64,000 nucleotides of DNA from Halichoerus grypus (lineage: Eukaryota; Chordata; Mammalia; Carnivora; Phocidae): contig NC_135722.1 of the NCBI RefSeq assembly GCF_964656455.1, positions 111,358,234 to 111,422,233 on the forward strand, read 5' to 3'. The translations under genes and the position numbers were made by a program. Each line of letters opens with the position of its first letter. Positions within the stretch are counted from its first letter, which is position 1. Positions 9,786 to 20,370 of the stretch are shown here, piece after piece. The notes below the pieces were generated by a model, which saw only the letters and a program-made list of their open reading frames with translations, did not search any database and had not been told where the DNA came from.

Positions 9786-9991
9786 GGGGTGCCTGGGTGG
9801 CTCAGTCATTAAGTGTCTGCCTTCAGCTCAGGTCATGGTTCCAGGGTCCTGGGATCAAGTCCCACATCGGGCTCCCTGCTCTGCGAGAAGCCTGCTTCTC
9901 CCTCTCCCACTCCCTCTGCTTGTGTTCCCTCTATCGCTGTGTCTCTCTCTGTCAAATAAAGAAATAAAATCTTTTAAAAAAAAGAATTAAA
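9786..9991 (+). mobile_element. Can-SINE inside the L1
   Basis: An 18-bp perfect duplication, AAAATAATAATTAAAACA, lies at 9768-9785 and 9992-10009. The SINE has head GGGTGCCTGGGTGGCTCAG, a B-box-like GGGATCAAGTCCC and the long arctoid-type tail region (TGTGTCTCTCTCTGTCAAAT). It landed after the L1 and so dates the L1 as older. Confidence 0.96.
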
Positions 9992-10170
9992 AAAATAATA
10001 ATTAAAACAATATGGTACTGGCATAAAAACAGACACAGATCAGTGGAACTGAATAGAGAGCCCAGAAATAAACCCACAGATATAGGGTTAATTAATTCAT
10101 GACAAAGGAGTTATGAAAATACAATAGGGAAAGGACAGTCTCTTAAATACACAGACAGCCACGTATTTAA

Positions 10171-10208
10171 GAACTGGACAGCCCCGTGTGAACTGGACAG
10201 CCCCATGT
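10171..10208 (+). repeat. 19-bp tandem duplication in L1
   Basis: GAACTGGACAGCCCC(G/A)TGT occurs twice in direct succession with one difference. Elsewhere in the window the matching L1 segment is present only once, so this is a local duplication. Confidence 0.9.
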
Positions 10209-11330
10209 GAAAGAGTGAAACTGGACCACTATCCTACACCACACACAAAAACTAACTCAAAATATGAGACAAATACCTGTAAGATTTGAATTAAAACCTG
10301 AAACCATAAAACTCCTAGAAGAAAACATAGGAAGTAAGCTCCCCAATATAAGTCTTGGTGATGGTTTTTTGAATCTGCCACTAAAAGCAAAAGCAATTAA
10401 AGTAAAAATAAGCACTTGGTTCATATCAAATTAAAAACGTTTTGCACAACAACAATAAAAATCAAAGTGAAAAGGCAACCCACTGCATGGGAGAAAATTA
10501 TTGCAAATCATGTATCTGACAAGGGGCTAAGATCCAAAATATATAAAGAAGTCACCCAACTCAACATAAACAAAACAAAACCCCCAATCTGATAAAAAAA
10601 AAATGGGCAGAAGTTCTGAATAGACATTTTTCCCAGGAATATATATAGATGGACAACATGTACCTGAAAAGATGCTCAACATCACTAATAATCAAGGAAA
10701 TGCAAATAAAAACCATGAGATAACAATAGTACCTCACACCTGCTGGAGTTGTTATTACCGAAAAGACAAGCGATAACAAGTGTAGGTGAGGATGTTGAGA
10801 AAGGGGAACCCCTCTTACACTGTTGGGAGGAAAGCAAACTGGTGCAGCCACTGTGGAGAACAGTGCAGAGGGTCCTCAAAAAGTTAAAAATAGAACTACC
10901 CTATGATCTAGCAATTCTACCTCTGGGCATTTTCCCTAAGAAAACAAAAACTTAAAAGATCTATGCACCCCTGAGTTCACTGCAGCATTATTTTACAATA
11001 GCCAAGATGTGGAGACAATGTAAGCATGTACTGGTGATGAGTGGATAAAACAGATGTGGTGAGCAGACACAAAGGAATAGCACTCAGCCATAGAAAATGA
11101 AATCTTGCCATTTGTGACAATACAGATGGAACTTGAGGGCATTATGCTAAATGAAATAAGTTAGAGAAAGACAAAAACAGTATTATCTCTCTTACATGTG
11201 GACTCTAAATCAACCGACAAGCAAACAAAGAAAAAGAACCAAGCTCATAGATACAGAGAACAAATTGGTGCTCGTAGGAGGCATGGAGAAATGGGGGTAT
11301 GGGTAAAAAATGAGAAATGAGAAATGGGCA

Positions 11331-11888
11331 AAGTTTTTTTTTTTTTAGTTTTAATAAGTGGAATAAGATTATAAAGTAATTAAAATGATGTGAACTTTGA
11401 AAATCTCTTGTAAGGTAGGAAACAGGAAAAAACCAAATGTCTATCAATAGAGTACTGGTTAAATGAAGTACAGTTTAATCTGTACAAGGAATACTATGCA
11501 GCTAGAAGAAAGAACGAGGAAAGAGGTCCTATGTATGTGATTTTTTCTTTATTTTGAAATAGTTCCAAACTCAAGAGATAAGTGTAAAAATTAGTACAAA
11601 GAATTTCCATATACCTTTCACCAACTTTTCTAAATCTTGTCATTCTACCGTATTTGTTTTATCATTCTTCAAGATAAAACCTTTTTCCAGGGTTATTGAG
11701 ATATGAATGATGTATTACATTGTGTCAATTAACCAAATATAATTCTAAGTGAAAAAAATCCTATTGTAGAAGAGTACAATCCAATTTTTGGATATACATA
11801 TGCACACAAAAAAACAAACTATCAAGGAAAAAATTATCAAGGAGCCCATATTACTTTGGTGTATTTACAAAGAATCATGAACACCTGG
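11331..11888. mobile_element. Old L1M-type relics
   Basis: AAATGTCTATCAATAGAGTA with GAATACTATGCAGCTAGAAG at 11430-11520 and ATTCTAAGTGAAAAAA at 11735-11760 match the 3' region of old L1M or HAL1 elements in plus orientation. Around 11545-11650, TTGAAATAGTTCCAAACTCA and AGAATTTCCATATACCTTTC resemble another old L1M 3' part in reverse. Divergence prevents exact naming. A poly-T run lies at 11333-11346. Confidence 0.55.
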
Positions 11889-12052
11889 AAATTGCTTCCA
11901 GCTATGATTCACAAACTCTGCTGCCCATTGGAATCACCCATGTCCAGGCCACACCCACACAAATCTAATAATAATCCAAGAATATGATCTGGTGTCAGTC
12001 ATCTTCAAGCTCCCAGTAGGATTCTAGTGTGAATCTAGGGTTAAGAGCCACT
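11889..12052 (+). mobile_element. MER5-like hAT relic 1
   Basis: Pattern of the non-autonomous hAT element MER5: a start near ATTCACAAACTCTGCTGCCC, then TGGAATCACC, CCAGGCCACACCC and an end with AGAGCCACTGG. About 160 bp with many substitutions, consistent with a very old DNA-transposon copy. Confidence 0.6.
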
Positions 12053-12054
12053 GG

Positions 12055-12228
12055 TTTAGATCAGTTCTTCTTAAGGTTAAGGGTCCACATGAATCATCTG
12101 GATATCTTACTAATAGACACATGTTCATTTAGTAGGTCTGGGGGTAGGTTCTGATTTACTGCATTTATAAGTAACTCCCAGGTGATGATGCCGCTGGTCA
12201 TGGACCACGTTTTGAAAAGCACTGGTCT
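12055..12228 (+). mobile_element. MER5A-like hAT relic 2
   Basis: Contains ATGAATCATCTGGATATCTT, TAGTAGGTCTGGGGGTAGGT, CCCAGGTGATGATGCCGCTG and a final TTTTGAAAAGCACTGG. This is the order of landmarks in MER5A. It lies only a few bases after the previous copy, in the same orientation. Confidence 0.75.
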
Positions 12229-12239
12229 TGCTCTTTTAA

Positions 12240-12335
12240 GGCAGTGGTTCTCAAAATTGTATGTGTTTCAAAAATCACCTGTGAAAATTGGTAACAATAG
12301 GCTCAGACCTATTTTTTTAAATGTTAGCAATGTAT
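12240..12335 (+). mobile_element. MER5-like hAT relic 3, truncated
   Basis: GGCAGTGGTTCTCAAAATTG and AAAATCACCTGTGAAAATTG match the left part of MER5. The copy is cut short by AT-rich DNA and a reverse SINE. Confidence 0.65.
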
Positions 12336-12349
12336 TTTATATATATATT

Positions 12350-12534
12350 TATATATATAAATTTTATTTATTTATTTGAGAGAGCACGAGTCAGGGGCAG
12401 AGGGAGAGGGAGAAGCAGTCTCCCCTCTGAGCAGGAAGCCCAATGTGGGGCTCGATCCCAGGACCCAGGATCCCAGGATCATGACCTGAGCTGAAAGGAG
12501 ATACTTAACTGACTGAGAGCCCCCCAGGTGCTCT
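12350..12534 (-). mobile_element. Can-SINE, reverse
   Basis: Runs from the T-rich tail complement (ATTTTATTTATTTATTTGAG) through GCTCGATCCCAGGACC to the head complement CCCCCAGGTGCTC. Similar TGTATTTTAT flanks lie on both sides. The head is mutated, so promoter function is doubtful. Confidence 0.88.
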
Positions 12535-12603
12535 TGTATTTTATTTATATTTGTAAAGATTGAGAGGATTGGGAGCAATCTGTTTGTTAAAAAACAAGAG
12601 CTT

Positions 12604-12745
12604 GGGGCGCCTGGGTGGCTCTTTGGGCTCCGTGGTCAGCACAGAGTCTGCTTGAGATTCTCTCTCCCTCTGCCCCTCCCACTTGTGCCCTCTCTCTCTC
12701 TCTCCCTCCCTCTCTAAAATAAAGAAATAAATCTCTAAAAAAACC
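12604..12745 (+). mobile_element. Can-SINE with internal deletion
   Basis: After the head GGGGCGCCTGGGTGGCTC, the copy jumps to TTTGGGCTCCGTGGTCAGCA, losing the second promoter box and much of the tRNA-like part. It then runs through the CT-rich region to AAATAAAGAAATAAATCTC. AAAAAACAAGA flanks both ends. Confidence 0.88.
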
Positions 12746-12835
12746 CAACCCACCCTCCAAAAAACAAGATGTTGATCAGCACAGTAAATATTTAAATTTC
12801 AGCATTGAAAGAGGCCTCAAAAAAGGGTCTGTTTC

Positions 12836-14214
12836 CCTAAATGTGAGACAGGAATCCATTAAAATCCTTGAGGAGAACAGAGGCAGCAACCTCTTCGACC
12901 TCAGCCGCAGCAACTTCTTGCTAGAAACATCGCCAAAGGCAAGGGAAACAAAAGCGAAAATGAACTATTGGGACTTCATCAAGATAAAAAGCTTTGCACA
13001 GCAAAGGAAACAGTCAACAAAACCAAAAAACAACTGACAGAATGGGAGAAGATATTTGCAAATGACATAGCAGATAAAGGGCTAGTATCCAAAATCTATA
13101 AAGAACTTATGAAACTCAACACCCAAAGAACAAATGATCCAATCAAGAAATGGGCAGAAGACATGAACAGACATTTTTCCAAGAAGACATCCAAATGGCC
13201 AACAGACACATGAAAAAGTGCTCAACATCGCTCGGCATCAGGGAAATCCCAATCAAAACCTCAATAAGATACCACCTCACACCAGTCAGAATGGCTAAAA
13301 TTAACAAGTCAGGAAATGACAGATGTTGGCGAGGATGCGGAGAAAGGGGAACCCTCCTACACTGTTGGTGGGAATGCAAGCTGGTGCAACAGTATGGAGG
13401 TGCCTCAAAAAGTTGAAAATAGAGCTACCATACGATCCAGCAATTGCACTACTGAGTATTTACCCGAAAGATACAAATGTAGGGATCCGAAGGGGTATGT
13501 GCACCCCAATGTTTATAGCAACAATGTCCACAATAGCCAAACTATGGAAAGAGCCAAGATATCCATCAGTAGATAAATGGATAAAGAAGATGTGGTATGT
13601 TTATGCAACGGAATATTATACAGCCATAGAAAAAAACAAAACGAAATCTTGCCATTTCCAACGATGTGGATGGAACTAGAGGATATTATGCTAAGCGAAA
13701 GAAGTCAATCAGAGAAAGACATGTATCATATGATCTCACTGGTATGAGGAATTCTTAATCTCAGGAAACAAACTGAGGGTTGCTGGAGTGGGGGGTGGGG
13801 TGGGAGGGATGGGGTGGCTGGTGATAGACATTGGGGAGGGTATGTGCTATGGTGAGCACTGTGAATTGTGCAAGACTGTTGAATCACAGACCTGTACCCC
13901 TGAAACAAATAATACAGTATATGGTAAAAAAAAAAAAAAGAAGAAGATAGTAGGAAGGGAAAAATGAAGGGGGGGGAAATCGGAGGGGGAGACGAACCAT
14001 GAGAGATGACGGACTCTGAGAAACAAACTGAGGGTTCTAGAGGGGAGGGGGGTGGGGGGATGGGTTAGTCCGGTGATGAGTATTAAGGAGGGCACGTTCT
14101 GCATGGAGCACTGGGTGTTATACTCAAACAGTGAATCATGGAACACTACATCAAAAACTAATGATGTAATGGATGGTGATTAACATAACATAATAAAATA
14201 AAATTAAAAAAAAA
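12836..14214 (+). pseudogene. 5'-truncated caniform L1: ORF2 end plus 3' UTR
   Basis: Begins inside ORF2 at CCTAAATGTGAGACAGGAAT and runs to the A-rich tail at about 14205. ORF2 is split over frames at 12843-13037, 12968-13213, 13150-13416 and 13323-13679, so at least three frameshifts have occurred. [24 protein letters not shown] coding is visible near 13330-13400. The 3' UTR has two similar modules, each with AACAAACTGAGGGTT, a G-rich run and a GTTGAATCAC/GTGAATCATG part, separated by an internal A-rich stretch at 13925. Similarity to the copies at 18.1 and 20.4 kb suggests a fairly recent subfamily. Confidence 0.93.
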
Positions 14215-15004
14215 GGTTTGTTTCTTTCAATGAAAGGTATTACTTATCAGTTAAGTAAAGTAACTTATTTCTGTGACTTCAGACCACTGGTTCCACAAAA
14301 ACAAAATAAAACACAGAAAATACTCCCTATTCGTAACGAAGTATCAACATAAGTGACACAATGATCCAGTAGTTTTGTACCCATGCCAGAAACAGTTCCA
14401 GCAGCAACAGTGACAAAACACACCCAAAGAAGACCCTCTAGGAAACTGGTGACTTCTTCAATGTGACTGCTACTCTTGGTAAAGCCTTTATTTGCAGGAA
14501 ATAGGCATTGATATTGGATGGTAATTAATACTTCTAAAAAATTAAAAATAGAAAAATATCAGTGTGCACTGTATGTAAGGTAAATGCTTTGGGACACTTG
14601 ACATGTGTGTATATATACACACATCACACAAATATATATGTATACCTCCATGAACACACAGACACATACAAACACAACAGATTACATATATACTGGATTG
14701 TGATGTTAACCTTATTTTGTACTCTGGATCCCAATCAGAAAATTTTACAATCAGTCTAGAGGAAATGAGAGTCAAGCCATAGAGAATTTTCATGGTGAGA
14801 TAAGGATTTGAGAGTTGTTCTGTAGGGTTGTGATACCACTTTTCAATAGGGAAAAGGTGTGATGATGATGATTTTTAATATAGCTTTGAAAAAAGCAGGG
14901 AGGATGCTGGACTGAAGAGAGAGAAGAGACAGAGTCCCATCAGGAGGATGTCCTGTACTCAAGGTTGTATCCGATATTAAGGTACAAAATACAAGTTAGT
15001 CACC
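14215..15004. other. Unique AT-rich sequence with a TG/TA palindrome
   Basis: No gene is recognised. An 83-codon (-) and a 65-codon (+) frame overlap at 14542-14793 across alternating purine-pyrimidine DNA and are chance. A perfect 22-bp palindrome lies at 14603-14624. Confidence 0.45.
14603..14624. repeat. Perfect 22-bp TG/TA/CA palindrome
   Basis: ATGTGTGTATA is followed directly by its reverse complement TATACACACAT. Alternating purine-pyrimidine composition gives both cruciform and Z-DNA potential. It sits in a wider low-complexity CA/TA stretch to about 14690. Confidence 0.95.
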
Positions 15005-15216
15005 ATTTTATTGAGCACTTACTTTGTAGTACTTATAATGCAAGTACTTACTATACATTATGTTTTATCTTCACAAACATGCCATGTGGTTAGGTATTCT
15101 CACTTAATAATGAAATCTAGGCTCAAAGACATTAAGTCACTTGCCAAAAGTCACACATGGGAGCTACAACTTGAACCCAAGACTGCCTAACTCCAAAATC
15201 TTACACTGCAGTCATA
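15005..15216 (-). mobile_element. MIR SINE, nearly complete
   Basis: Read on the plus strand it has the reverse MIR landmarks in order: ATTGAGCACTTACTTTG, ATTATGTTTTATCTTCACAA, AGACATTAAGTCACTTGCC, AAAGTCACACATGGGAGCT and GAACCCAAGACTGCCTAACT. MIR is an ancient tRNA-derived mammalian SINE. The core is the best preserved part. Confidence 0.9.
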
Positions 15217-16890
15217 GTAACGATGGGGATGGAACAGATAGCAGGTTCTGGAGATATTTTTATTTTTGGGGAGAACTGACTCACTGGAATTACTGATTCG
15301 GGTTTCTGGAAACCAGGATGAGGCAGGAAGAAATAATATTTTGTAGCATTACCGTAATTATTAGCCTTTTGTGTCAGCTTGATTACAAGGTGTCATGAGG
15401 CAGTGAAGACTACTGTGATATGGGCAGGCTGCTCATCTTTGTGGCAAACTGCTAGGAGGAGTGACCCAGGAGAAACACAGAGAAACCGCTGGGGATGCAC
15501 GATTCTGGCCCACATCCCCTCCTTTTTTTCGGGTTCTTTAAGTGCAATTTTCTGGTAGCTTGGACACATTATAAAATAAAGGCTTGTGGCTAGAAAAAAG
15601 ACTTTCTACTGATATTTGGTGTGGGAGGTGGGTGCGGACATCATCTTCTGTGGCTTCTCCATGTTTCCGAGCCTATTAAATGCACCGATTAGTCAATACT
15701 TGTCCCTACCAGTACATTTTCAAATCATGGAATTAGAGCTGTCATTTGAAAGATCAATCAATGAGACGGAATTTGTTCACAATGCAGAAAATTGAAAAAG
15801 CTCTATTTTCTACCTGCATAGTCCAAATCAATTTAATCCTATTAATGTGGGAGAAGGCACGATATAATTCCAAATATGAATGAAAACTGATTGAATTTTC
15901 TGAGAATTATAATCTGGCTCTAATTTTAAAAATATCATCTCAATTGGTAGGCTTTTAATTTTTTAAGCTGCTTTGCAGATTGCACACATGATCTTGTCTG
16001 CAGGGCTTTGTCTTTGACATCTACCGTACGCGTGCCCATCCAGCTGCTTCAGTCTTGATGGTACAGCACAGCCGTGAACCTGACCATAGAAAGAAACGCT
16101 TCCTGCTGCTCAAGGGGGCTCTGTATCCTTTCCAGTGTGCCTCACTTTGTCATCACTTTTATTTTTAAAAACTATTTTCCTTATTCTGAAAAAAGACCTT
16201 AGAAAATATGTAAAAGCGTAAAGGAAAAAAAGTCTCATAATCTCGTCCCTCAGTGACAGCCACCGAGAACCCACTCCAAGTAATGCTGGAGGGCGGATAT
16301 ATGTGCACACTCACCCCGTTTTGTAACCGCATACATAATATCCAGGGTCTGGTTGTCAGTCTGTAACAGATGCTGGACAGGAGGCATGCTGAAATGGGTC
16401 TGTTATGTGAGGCCAGAAGACCCAAGGGCCCCAGGGATGCATTCCCATCAGTCATGCACCAGCAAGACGGAAACATTTAAAAGGGTCGTGGAGACCCCTC
16501 TGTGCAAGCCAGGCCTGGCAGTAGGAAAATGGTCATGGAGCTGTGCTTGGTCATTGCAGTGGGGTGAGGCGGTGCAAGCAATAGAGATCAATGGTGTGTC
16601 CCTCCCGGAAGCCAGGGGCATAATTACTTGCGAGGGTCAGCAAGGTGGGAACAACAGTCATCCAAGTGGCTTGACCTTGAGGGAGCTGTGGAGATGGTTA
16701 AAGAACATGGTGTCTCCAGGGGCAAAACAGTCTCGTCCTACGTGCTAAAAGCAGATGAAGGCATGAATACACGGGCAGGAGACTGAAGTGGAGCCACCCC
16801 CCCACCCTCACCACTACCACCAAGAACAATATCTTACTCAGCATTTAGACCTAATCCACTCTGGGGACTTTGTTTACCCATGAGCTGGCC
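15217..16890. other. Unique sequence; possible decayed ERV 5' part
   Basis: The 15.2-16.1 kb part is AT-rich with no recognised element. Around 16160-16370 the text resembles an old reverse L1M fragment but is too diverged to name. A 131-codon frame at 16353-16748 (+) has no recognised domain. It lies upstream of the retroviral pol relic and could be decayed gag/pro sequence, which I cannot demonstrate. A 103-codon minus frame at 16165-16476 overlaps it. Confidence 0.35.
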
Positions 16891-16896
16891 AGCGTA

Positions 16897-17083
16897 GGAT
16901 TGCCAGCTGAAATACCAGATGCCCAGTTAAATTTGAATTTCAGATAAACACCGAGTAGTGTGTTAGTGTAAGTATACCCAGGGCAATGCTTGAGACGCAT
17001 TTATGCTAAACCCTTTTTTGCTGTTTATCTAAAATTTAAATTTAATTAAGTGTCTCGTATTTTTTTGCTAAATATGGCAACCC
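16897..17083. mobile_element. Palindromic MITE-like relic (MER53-like)
   Basis: The left arm (GGATTGCCAGCTGAAATACC, then GCCCAGTTAAATTTGAATTT, then CAGATAAAC) is mirrored by the right arm (GTTTATCTAAAATTTAAATT through GCTAAATATGGCAACCCT). The element is thus one long imperfect inverted repeat of about 187 bp, as in short non-autonomous DNA transposons. The naming is from recall of the MER53 pattern. Confidence 0.75.
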
Positions 17084-17520
17084 TATTCCTGGAGAAAGGA
17101 TCCTAATACTATAACAAATTTACACTATGATGATTCTTCTGATCTTTTCCCAAAGGGACTTATGGCAATTTACTTGGGAGATGGCACACTCGATGTTCTG
17201 AAGAATATTGGACATAGGATTTGAGTTGGCATTGATACTTGGAGACCAGAAGTTTCACTGTGGCTCCCTATTGGGTAGTGAATGAAGTAGTAGCCAAGTT
17301 TCAGCTTATAGTGGGTCTACTGAGCCCAAGACTGAGGAGACTGATGATCATTTCCTTGGTTCAGGAACATATAAATGGGATTGACATACATAGCAGTTGG
17401 AGTAGCTATCATACTGGGCCTTGGTCTGTAGTGGGGAAGACCAAGTGGGAGCCTCTAAGACTTCATGCATCCCTTGCTACCCTCTACATTCTGCCAAGAT
17501 AATAAATAAAAAACAGTATT

Positions 17521-17702
17521 AGGGGCACCTGGGTGGCTCAGTCAGTTAAGCATCCTACCCTTGATTTCAGTTTAGGTCATGATCTCTGGGTCGTGGGATT
17601 AAGCCCCACATGGGGCTCCACACTTAGCAAGGAGTCTGCTTGAGATTCTCTCCCTCTCCCTTTGCCCCTCTCCCCGATCATGCTCTCTCTCTAAAATAAA
17701 CC
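17521..17702 (+). mobile_element. Can-SINE, older subfamily
   Basis: The head GGGGCACCTGGGTGGCTCAG is followed by CATCCTACCCTTGATTTCAG, as in the SINEC type with a CTCTTGATTTC motif. It continues through GGGGCTCCACACTTAGCAAG to a CT-rich part and ACTAAAATAAACC-like tail. It interrupts the retroviral relic. Confidence 0.92.
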
Positions 17703-17937
17703 ATATTATATCTCCCATCTCAAGAAGTATGAGAGAGATTAGTCCCATCCTTAAGGATCATAGGGAAGCAGGGGTGGTAGTCCCCATCACCCATATGTTT
17801 ATTTTACCCATCTCTGTCCTGCAGAAGCTGGATGGATCCTCGCGAGAGATTATACAAGCTCACCTAAGTATTAGCCTCTATTGTGGTTGCTGTGCTGGGT
17901 ACAGATTCATTGTTAGAGCTTGTTAATAAGACCTCAG

Positions 17938-17997
17938 TAATGATGTATTGTATGGTGACTAACATAACATAATAAAATAAAATTAAATTAAATTAAA
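17938..17997 (+). mobile_element. 60-bp L1 3' stub
   Basis: TAATGATGTATTGTATGGTG through AACATAACATAATAAAATAA is the last part of the caniform L1 3' UTR and tail. AAGACCTCAG at 17928-17937 and 17998-18007 is a perfect 10-bp target duplication. This is an extreme 5' truncation, the shortest L1 insertion in the window. Confidence 0.9.
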
Positions 17998-18882
17998 AAG
18001 ACCTCAGGCACATGGTAGGCACACAGTGATTTGGCAAATACATTCTATACTACCTGAATCAGAAAAAAGTGTCAGAAAGCAGGAAAGAATATCCAATGGA
18101 AAAAAAGACAGTCTCTTCAACAAATGGTGTTGGGAAATTTGGACAGCCACATGCAGAAGAATGAAAATGGACCACTTCCTTACACCATACATATACAAAA
18201 ATAGACTCATAATGGATGAAAGACCTAAATGTGAGACAGGAATCCATCAGAATCCTAGAGGATAACACAGAGAGCAACCTCTTTGACCTCAGCTGCAGCA
18301 ATGCCTTGCTAGACACATCTCCAAAGACATGGGAAACAAAAGCAAAAATGAACTATTGGGACTTCATCAGGATAAAAAGCTTCTGCACAGCAAAGGAAAC
18401 AGTCGACAAAACCAAAAGACAACCTACAGAATGGGAGAAGATATTTGCAAACGACATAGCAGATAAAGGGCTAGTATCCAAAATCTATAAAGAACTTACC
18501 AAACTCAACACCCAGAGAACAAATAATCCCATCAAGAAATGGGCAGAAGACACGAACAGACATTTTTCCAAAGAAGACATCCAAATGGCCAATAGACACA
18601 GAAAAAAGTGCTCAACATCACTCGGCATCAGGGAAATCCAAATCAAAACCTCAATGAGATACCACCTCACACCAGTCAGAATGGCTAAAGTTAACAAGTC
18701 AGGAAACAACAGATGTTGGCGAGGATGCGGAGAAAAAGGAACGCTCCTACACTGTTGGTGGGAATGCAAGCTGGTGCAACCACTCTGGAAAACAGTATGG
18801 AGGTGCCTCAAAAAGTTGAAAATAGAGCTACTTTATGACCCAGCAATTGCACTACTGAGTATTTACCCCAAAGATACAAATA

Positions 18883-18986
18883 TAGTGATCTGAATCTCAA
18901 TGTTTATACCAACAATGTTCACAATAGCCAAATGTAGTGATCTGAATCCCAATGTTTATACCAACAATGTTCACAGTAGCCAAGCT
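18883..18986 (+). repeat. 52-bp tandem duplication inside L1
   Basis: The segment beginning TAGTGATCTGAATC at 18883 recurs at 18935 with the same text through CCAACAATGTTCACA and few differences. Other L1 copies here have it once. It frameshifts and ends the 225-codon frame. Confidence 0.9.
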
Positions 18987-19041
18987 ATGGAAAGAGCCCA
19001 GATGTCCATTGACGGATGAATGGATAAAGAAGATGTGGTGT

Positions 19042-19042
19042 G

Positions 19043-19073
<31 letters not shown>
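19042..19073 (+). repeat. Imperfect CA microsatellite in L1
   Basis: ACACACACACACATATACAC followed by further ACs, at the same L1 position that holds (TA)n at 3170 and (CA)n at 51881. Confidence 0.95.
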
Positions 19074-19475
19074 GCGGAATATTATGCAGCCATCAAAAAA
19101 GATGAAATCCCTGCCATTTACAACAACATGGATGGAACTAGAGGGTATGATGCTAAGCGAAATAAGTCAGTCAGAGAAAGACAAATACCATATGATTTCA
19201 CTCATATGTGGAATGAAGAAAAACAGATGAACAAAGGGGAAGGGAGGAAAAAGAAGACAAAATCAGAGGGAGACAAAGCATAAGAGACTCATAACTCTAG
19301 GAAACAAACTGAGGGTGGCTGTAAGGGAGGTGGGTGGGGGATGGGTACCTGGGGGATGGGCATTAAGGAGGGTACGTGATGTGATGAGCACTGTGTATTA
19401 TATGCAACTAATGAATCATTTAATTCTATCTCTGAAACTAATAATACATTATATGTTCATTAAATTGCATTGAAA

Positions 19476-19535
19476 TAAAGAAAGAAAGGAAAAAGAAAGA
19501 AAGAAAGAAAAGAAAAGAAAGAAAAAAGAAAAAAG
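19476..19535 (+). repeat. GAAA-rich tail of the L1
   Basis: An AAAGAAAGGAAAAAGAAAGA-type purine tract extends the L1 A-tail. Such tails often mutate into GAAA microsatellites. Confidence 0.9.
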
Positions 19536-20370
19536 TGTCAGAAACTATTTGTATTCACGTGGAATAGGCAAAAATGTATATGACAGTTTTGCCCTAGGGC
19601 TCTCTGTCATAATGTAGTCAGAAGAGACGTGGGCCATCTGAACATCCCACAGAACATCACATTGATCCATTACATTGATGACATCATCTTGATTAAGTCA
19701 GATGAACAAGATGTGGCTAGCATGCAGGAAACCATGGTAAGAAACTTGCTTCCAGAGCACAGGTTATAAACCTTCCAAAGATTCAGTAACCTGCCTCAGG
19801 GAAATCTTCCAGAAGTGTAGTGGTCACAGTCATGCCGGGACATTTACCCCAAAGTGAAAGAAAATCTGCTGCGTCTTGCTTCCTCTGCTACAAAGAAAGA
19901 AGCCCAGCATCTGTTAGGTCTCTTTGGGTTTTGAAGGCAGCACATTCCATACCTAAGACTTGTATTCTAGACCATATGCTGGATGATCCAGAAGGCTTCC
20001 CGATTTAAGGAGGGCCCATGCAGGCAGAGTTTCTGCATAAGGACCAGGCTGTGGTGCACTTGGCTCTTGTTAGGCCACATCATTTGGTATGATATCACTT
20101 GTGGGAAGAGACGCAGCATGGAGTTTCTGGCACTACAGTGAGAGCATTACAATGCAAGCCCCTGGTTTCTGAAGCAGAACCATGCCTTCTGCAGCAGAGA
20201 TGTTTATGCCTTTCAAGAAACAGCTCCTGGCACGTTACTAGACACTGGCAAAGTAGAAACACTTGCCTGTTTTCACCAAATGACCATACTTGCAGAACTA
20301 GCCATAATAATCTGATTCTCTTAGAGCCAGAAAGTTGTAATATTGAGTGGGTCCAGCAGCAGTCCATCTT

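Larger units (their letters stand above)
9148..11330 (+). pseudogene. 5'-truncated L1: ORF2 C-terminal half and 3' end
   Basis: The element enters inside the reverse transcriptase domain. The first open piece, 69 codons at 9153-9362, contains LLADDKLLY, the L1 version of the catalytic (F/Y)ADD motif. The rest of ORF2 follows with stops and frameshifts. Visible C-terminal pieces include GEPLLHCWEESKLVQPLW at about 10800-10860, the zinc-knuckle-like part of L1 ORF2. A SINE is inserted at 9786-9991. There is a 19-bp tandem duplication at 10171-10208. The element ends before a T-run at 11333, so its own A-tail is missing or was replaced. It is a dead copy. Confidence 0.92.
18079..19526 (+). pseudogene. 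5'-truncated L1 with 225-codon ORF2 fragment
   Basis: A perfect 18-bp duplication, AGAAAAAAGTGTCAGAAA, at 18061-18078 and 19527-19544 brackets the insertion. The longest surviving ORF2 piece in the window, 225 codons at 18216-18893, is the C-terminal region: it includes [12 protein letters not shown], the [20 protein letters not shown] stretch and the cysteine-rich [13 protein letters not shown] segment. The piece ends in a 52-bp tandem duplication. The 3' UTR is followed by a long GAAA-rich tail. Confidence 0.95.

Noticed and set aside
18216..18893. 225-codon frame as an intact host gene
   Set aside because: It is the C-terminal part of L1 ORF2 within a 5'-truncated insertion with target duplications.
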